Assembly (NCBI GenBank): GCA_013540605.1
Contig: JABVCK010000009.1
Span: 226,341-290,340 of the forward strand
Origin: Bacillota bacterium
Lineage (GTDB): Bacteria; Bacillota; Clostridia; Ch29
Direction: 5' to 3'
Length of the DNA: 64,000 nt
Shown piece after piece: positions 60,301-64,000 of the stretch. Position 1 is the first letter of the stretch. Every line of letters starts with the position of its first letter. The translations under genes were made by a program, and so were the position numbers. The notes beneath the pieces are model-generated. The model saw only the letters and a program-made list of their open reading frames with translations. It did no database searches and was not told the origin of the DNA.

Positions 60301-63300
60301 GGTCGACGCCGGCAGGGAAGACATACAACTGTCCTATGAGGAAATCGGCACCCTGAGAAGAATCGCCCGCAAAACCTGGGCATACTATGAGGATTTTGCC
60401 GATGCCGAAAACAATTACCTTCCGCCCGATAACCTTCAGGTGAACCCTCCAAACGGCATTGCCCACAGAACATCCCCTACCAATATTGGGTTCCTGCTTT
60501 TATCTATACTGTCGGCAAGGGATTTCGGCTATATTTCAACCTCCGACATGATTTTGAGGGTGGATAGGACAATATCCTCCATCGAAAGTATGGAGACCTG
60601 GAAGGGACATCTTTACAACTGGTATGATACCAGGAATCTTGAGGTATTGAGGCCCTTTTTCGTTTCAACGGTGGACAGCGGCAATCTTGTAGGTTATCTG
60701 ATTGCCCTAAAGCAGGGGCTGCTTGAATACCTGGACAGGCCTATAGCGGCTAAGGAGCTGGTCCGGGGGCTGGAGGACACTGAAGCCCTGACGGATAATA
60801 GGGATAGGACGGTCTCAACGGTTATTGAGGCTTTCAACGCGAAGGACAGCCTAAACTTAAGTGAATGGAAGGAACTGCTGAACACTCTTTCAGGATACGG
60901 CTATGGCAATAACGGATGGTCCAAAAAGCTGAAGGATAACATTGCAGCCTTTACCGATGAAACAAAGAAATTCTTTCTTGGAAACAACAGCGTAAAACTG
61001 ATAGAGGTCTTTGCGGACAGCGGTGATGAGGTATTTAAATACCTATACGGGAAAATAGAATCTATCGAAACAAACAACTCCCTTGCACAGCTGAGAGGGA
61101 TTTACGGCGATATGGCCGAAGCCATAGACAGCGCTGCCGGACTGCCGTGGGAAGACGCCGGGCTGAAGGACGACATCGCCGGGTTAAGGAATGATGTTTG
61201 CCGGGTGAAGGCCAATGTAGAGGAAACCATATCGCAGGTTATCAAGCTTGTGGAAAGGATACAGAAAATAGTTGACGAGACGGAGTTCACTCCTTTATAT
61301 GACAGGACAAGGCACCTGTTTTCAATCGGATACAACGTGGAAGAGGAAAAGCTGGTCAACTCATACTATGACCTGCTGGCTTCCGAGGCACGGCTTATAA
61401 GCTATATTGCCATAGCCAGGAAGGAGGTGCCCAAAAAACACTGGTTCAAGATGGGGAGGGCGCTTGCCGTGATTAACCGGAAGAAGGGGCTGGTATCCTG
61501 GGGGGGCACCATGTTCGAATACTTCATGCCCCTGCTGGTGATGAAGAATTACGGCAATACCCTCCTGGATGAGACCTATGCTGCGGTTTTATCCGCTCAG
61601 AAGGCATACGGACAAAAACGGAAAGTGCCCTGGGGCACGTCGGAGTCAGGGTATTATGCCTTTGATATGCTGCTGAACTACCAGTACAAAGCCTTCGGGG
61701 TCCCGGATTTCGGGCTGAAGAGAGGGCTGGCCAACGATATGGTGGTTTCTCCATACTCAACCTTGCTGGCCCTTACCGTAAATCCCGGCGATGCCGTTGA
61801 GAACCTGAAGCTGCTGAAAGACGAGGGGCTGGAAGGCGACTATGGGTTTTACGAAGCGGTGGACTATACTCCGAGCAGGCTTCCTCCGGGTGAAAAAAAG
61901 GGTATAGTGCAAAGCTTCATGGCCCATCACCAGGGCATGAGTTTTATTGTGCTGAATAATTATTTGAATGATAATTCGATTCAAAGGAGGTTCCATTCGG
62001 ACCCGGTTATCAGGGCCGCGGAAACCCTGCTGCAGGAAAGAGTGCCTGCGCGGGCCATCATAACCAAAGAGTATAAGGAAAGGATAGAACCCCTGGAAAG
62101 GGAAGAGAAGGAAGACAATAAGGTTGTGAGGATATTCGGCGTCCCGGGTACCGGTTTGCCCAGCTGCCATTTCATTTCCAACGGACGGTTCTCGGTACTG
62201 ATAACCAACGGCGGCAGCGGTTACAGTAAAGTAGAAGACGTATTTCTTACAAGATGGAGAAGGGATATGGCTGCCGGCAGATACGGAGAATTCATATTGT
62301 TAAGGAATCTCAATTCAAACCATACCTGGTCCGCCACCTATGAACCGTTAAGGCAGCAGCCGGACGGCTACATGGCAATATTTACCCAGGATAAGGCCGA
62401 GTTTTACAGGACGGATGACAACGTTGAAACCCACTGTGAGCTGTCTGTTGCCACAGAGGATAATGCGGAAATCAGGAGAGTCACCCTGACCAACCATGGG
62501 AAAAATACGATAACAATAGAGCTTACAAGCTATTTTGAAATCGTGATGGCCCATATCGACTCTGACATAGCGCACCCGGCTTTTAATAACCTGTTTGTAA
62601 GAACCGAGCTAATAGAACAGTATGACGCCCTTATAGCGTCAAGGAGGCCCAGGGAGCACGGGAAAGACGAAGTGTGGGCTGTTCACAAGGTATTATGTGA
62701 AGGGGAAGTGAGCGGAAATCTCCAGTACGAAACAAATAGGGGAAACTTTATCGGACGGGGAAGGGATATATCGAATCCTGCCGCCCTTACGCAGCCCTTG
62801 TCCAATACAACCGGAATAGTCCTTGACCCGATAATGAGCCTTAGAAGAAGGGTTAGGATAGAACCGGGGAGCTCAGCGAGGGTGAGCTTTGTATCAGGCA
62901 TGGCAGGAAGCAGGGAAGAGGCGGTGGACATAGCAAGAAAATACAGCTCCGCCCCATCGGTTACAAGGGCCTTTGAGCTGGCTTATACAAGAAGCCAGGT
63001 TGAGGCATCGTATTTAAATATGAGGGCATCGGAGATAAAGACCTACCAAAATATGATACCCTATGTTATATTCAACAGCCCAACCAGGAGAAAGATGCAG
63101 AGCATTCTGAAGCAAAACAAAAAAGGACAGCCGGGCTTATGGCCGTACGGCATTTCCGGCGATGTGCCGATAGTATTGGTTGCGGTGGATAAGGAAGAGG
63201 ATATAGACCTTGTAAGGGATTGTTTGAGAGCCCACGAGTACTGGAGGACAAAGGGGCTAAAGGTAGACCTTGTCATTCTTAATGAGGACGAGAGCAGTTA

Positions 63301-64000
63301 TTTGCAGCCGCTGCAGGAACTGTTAAATGAGACCGTCCTTACAAGCCCCGGGAGACACTGGCTTGACCATCCCGGCGGGGTTTTTATAAGAAATGCAAAC
63401 GTGATGCCCAAGGAGGACAGGATACTTTTTTACAGCGCAGCGCGTATAGTCCTTAGGGGTGGATGCGGTCCTATAGATTATCAGATGAAGCCGCTGGAGA
63501 TGGATGAGCTGCCGAAGGTTAAAAGCTTTGACAGGTACCAGATAGAATACATCAGCAAAGCTGCACCCTTAGACCTTGAATACTTCAATGGTTACGGGGG
63601 CTTCAGCGATGATGGAAGGAAATATGTAATAAGGCTCAAGGGCTTTAATAATACGCCTGCTCCGTGGATAAACGTCGTTTCAAACGACAGGTTTGGCTTT
63701 CATGTTTCTGAAAGCGGTTCCGGCCTGGTATGGAGCGAGAACAGCAGGGAGAATAAGCTGACGCCGTGGTCTAACGATCCTGTCTCGGATACCCCGGGGG
63801 AGGTTATATATCTGCGGGACGAAGAGAACGGGGATATATGGACGGTAACACCCCTTCCCATAAGAGGGGAGGAAGCATATACGATTGAACATGGGCTAGG
63901 GTATACACAGTTTGTCCACGACAGCCATGGAATAGAGCAAAGGCTATCCGTGTTTGTACCGCTGGAAGACTCCGTCAAGCTGTCCCTTTTAAAGCTTAAG
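57380..64000 (+). CDS. Cyclic beta-1,2-glucan synthase-like protein (GT84/GH94), 3' end outside window
   Basis: At least 2207 codons, open to the right edge. Order: short N-terminal helix; cytoplasmic helical region; membrane helices (about 415-460); glycosyltransferase domain with VITLDADTNIP (DxD), GIFTGKGIYDLEAF, SHDLLEGSYMRTALVSDIEL and HRWVRGDWQLIRWL (QxxRW-type); more helices (about 815-860 and 935-975); a glycoamylase-like domain with SWGGTMFEYFMPLL and WGTSESGYYAFD; and the beginning of the GH94 phosphorylase part (FVHDSHGIEQRLSVFVPLEDSV). In NdvB/ChvB-type enzymes these parts initiate, extend, size and cyclise beta-1,2-glucan. AGGAAGGAATGACAAT precedes the ATG. 52 bp after the sugar nucleotidyltransferase-like gene. 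Confidence 0.92.
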   Translation, partial: MGILFFLIFAVLLGIAYVSYKNISGKEAPPVEDILLQPEQLEKHARQLALEHSTAKKEISPRILLRRLNKNFDVISSVYRSVNEYARRGKELSPASEWLLDNFYKIEEQVKEVRQSLARANHLELMVLDKGILKGYPRVYAIALELISHTDGRLDEKLLLGFVKAYQTHKKLLIAEVWSLSLMIRLALIENIRRICERVQKTQEEWEEAEKLLNENRENLKEALNDYLDRGGVLTPSFVEHLLKKLRKEGLETGELTACIDSLLAENDRSIGAVVEQEHHQQAAKKISIGNSITSLNIVSVLDWNEIFESLCAADEILREDPVRMYQKMDFESRNYYRKQVELIGKRLGVSQTSVARKAVECASKKLSGENNPKAGHVGYYLAGPGRGDFFRYLGSNKSGSRFHNYSLYTYLGPVFLITIVIVSAVLAYVFRITGGKNPLLCLFSGLAVLVPASEISVLIVNLAVSRRIVPGFLPKLEFDKGIPEEYATLVVIPTLLTSPRRVEELLEQLEVYYLANREDNLYFAIAGDFKDADRKEMPGDGLIVETAIEGVKRLNRKYPGDKERFFFFHRHRQFSKGQNKWMGWERKRGALIELNAMLRGARDTSYSFVSSDPAALKGIRYVITLDADTNIPMDTAKALIGTIAHPLNSASYDIDKGIVVDGYGIIQPRIGIDVESANKTLFTRIFAGQGGIDPYSAAVSDVYQDMFGEGIFTGKGIYDLEAFDLLMKDAFPDDAILSHDLLEGSYMRTALVSDIELIDGYPASYYSYIMRLHRWVRGDWQLIRWLMPRVKDREGRMKANPLGRLSKWKIFDNMRRSLVPVSLFILIVAGITVLPGTPFLWLGIALFVLGFQLIRTLPALLSAETKNAFYHMLLTLMLLPHQSYMMADAILRTLYRVYVSGENLLEWVTAAETERNSGNDLGSYARKMRNALIISFIAILPVWIIKPQNAAVAVFFIVIWGLSPLAAYRTGMAVDAGREDIQLSYEEIGTLRRIARKTWAYYEDFADAENNYLPPDNLQVNPPNGIAHRTSPTNIGFLLLSILSARDFGYISTSDMILRVDRTISSIESMETWKGHLYNWYDTRNLEVLRPFFVSTVDSGNLVGYLIALKQGLLEYLDRPIAAKELVRGLEDTEALTDNRDRTVSTVIEAFNAKDSLNLSEWKELLNTLSGYGYGNNGWSKKLKDNIAAFTDETKKFFLGNNSVKLIEVFADSGDEVFKYLYGKIESIETNNSLAQLRGIYGDMAEAIDSAAGLPWEDAGLKDDIAGLRNDVCRVKANVEETISQVIKLVERIQKIVDETEFTPLYDRTRHLFSIGYNVEEEKLVNSYYDLLASEARLISYIAIARKEVPKKHWFKMGRALAVINRKKGLVSWGGTMFEYFMPLLVMKNYGNTLLDETYAAVLSAQKAYGQKRKVPWGTSESGYYAFDMLLNYQYKAFGVPDFGLKRGLANDMVVSPYSTLLALTVNPGDAVENLKLLKDEGLEGDYGFYEAVDYTPSRLPPGEKKGIVQSFMAHHQGMSFIVLNNYLNDNSIQRRFHSDPVIRAAETLLQERVPARAIITKEYKERIEPLEREEKEDNKVVRIFGVPGTGLPSCHFISNGRFSVLITNGGSGYSKVEDVFLTRWRRDMAAGRYGEFILLRNLNSNHTWSATYEPLRQQPDGYMAIFTQDKAEFYRTDDNVETHCELSVATEDNAEIRRVTLTNHGKNTITIELTSYFEIVMAHIDSDIAHPAFNNLFVRTELIEQYDALIASRRPREHGKDEVWAVHKVLCEGEVSGNLQYETNRGNFIGRGRDISNPAALTQPLSNTTGIVLDPIMSLRRRVRIEPGSSARVSFVSGMAGSREEAVDIARKYSSAPSVTRAFELAYTRSQVEASYLNMRASEIKTYQNMIPYVIFNSPTRRKMQSILKQNKKGQPGLWPYGISGDVPIVLVAVDKEEDIDLVRDCLRAHEYWRTKGLKVDLVILNEDESSYLQPLQELLNETVLTSPGRHWLDHPGGVFIRNANVMPKEDRILFYSAARIVLRGGCGPIDYQMKPLEMDELPKVKSFDRYQIEYISKAAPLDLEYFNGYGGFSDDGRKYVIRLKGFNNTPAPWINVVSNDRFGFHVSESGSGLVWSENSRENKLTPWSNDPVSDTPGEVIYLRDEENGDIWTVTPLPIRGEEAYTIEHGLGYTQFVHDSHGIEQRLSVFVPLEDSVKLSLLKLK

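Overview
The window looks like a chromosome segment of a fermentative, spore-forming-type anaerobe of the Firmicutes (class Clostridia). The lineage is inferred from gene content, not from any search. It carries the substrate-specific component of a selenocysteine-containing glycine/sarcosine/betaine reductase, a 2-oxoacid:ferredoxin oxidoreductase with a butyrate-type phosphotransferase/kinase pair, a sigma-54 enhancer-binding protein, a BlaI/BlaR1 pair, a LysM protein and a cyclic-glucan-synthase-like giant protein. Strong GGAGG-type ribosome binding sites, frequent GTG/TTG starts and intermediate GC fit the same picture.

Layout. 1-3.5 kb: 3' end of a YtcJ-like amidohydrolase, then an ECF sigma / anti-sigma / membrane-protein operon ending in an apparently deleted gene remnant. 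3.5-6.7 kb (minus): coiled-coil secreted protein, FtsE, FtsX, LysM protein. 7-17.4 kb (plus): Ptb, Buk, a PrpR-type sigma-54 activator, a sodium:solute symporter, a lipoprotein, KorDABC and an aminotransferase. Two good -24/-12 promoters bracket the activator, so this reads as one regulon: import an amino acid, transaminate it, oxidatively decarboxylate the 2-oxoacid to acyl-CoA, and recover ATP through acyl phosphate. 17.5-23.5 kb (minus): BlaR1/BlaI, a RocB-like M20 peptidase, IlvD. 23.8-28.3 kb (plus): DUF438/hemerythrin/PAS protein, then a threonine-dehydratase-like, ornithine-cyclodeaminase-like and aminotransferase trio of unknown substrate. 28.4-32.4 kb (minus): a C_GCAxxG_C_C protein and a very unusual two-gene unit, a DppC-like permease with an 862-residue protein that joins a membrane-fusion-protein part, a predicted beta-propeller and a membrane domain. 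32.7-35.3 kb: the reductase component B genes, the second read through an in-frame UGA. 35.4-37.2 kb: decaying genes. 37.4-43.6 kb: membrane protein, Gln/Gly-repeat lipoprotein, CapA-like protein, small protein, GPH-type transporter, acyltransferase. 43.6-48 kb (minus): MacA-MacB-type efflux set with two permeases. 48.5-54.4 kb: asparagine synthase, an IS1634-type insertion sequence, glutamine synthetase, Mop protein. 54.8-64 kb: nucleotidyltransferase/phosphomutase-like protein and a cyclic beta-glucan synthase-like protein running off the end.

Two families of small intergenic repeats recur. Family A is a unit of about 48 bp with GGGGACATTCC and GGTGTGTCCCC ends, usually just upstream of a start codon. 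Family B is a 130-220 bp element made of degenerate heptads around a conserved core. Copies are nested inside each other: A within A before buk, and B within A before glnA. The insertion sequence carries 33-bp direct repeats that duplicate the likely glnA promoter.

The candidate for an undescribed system is the adaptor-propeller-membrane fusion plus solitary DppC-like permease at 28960-32424. No tRNA, rRNA or CRISPR array was seen.
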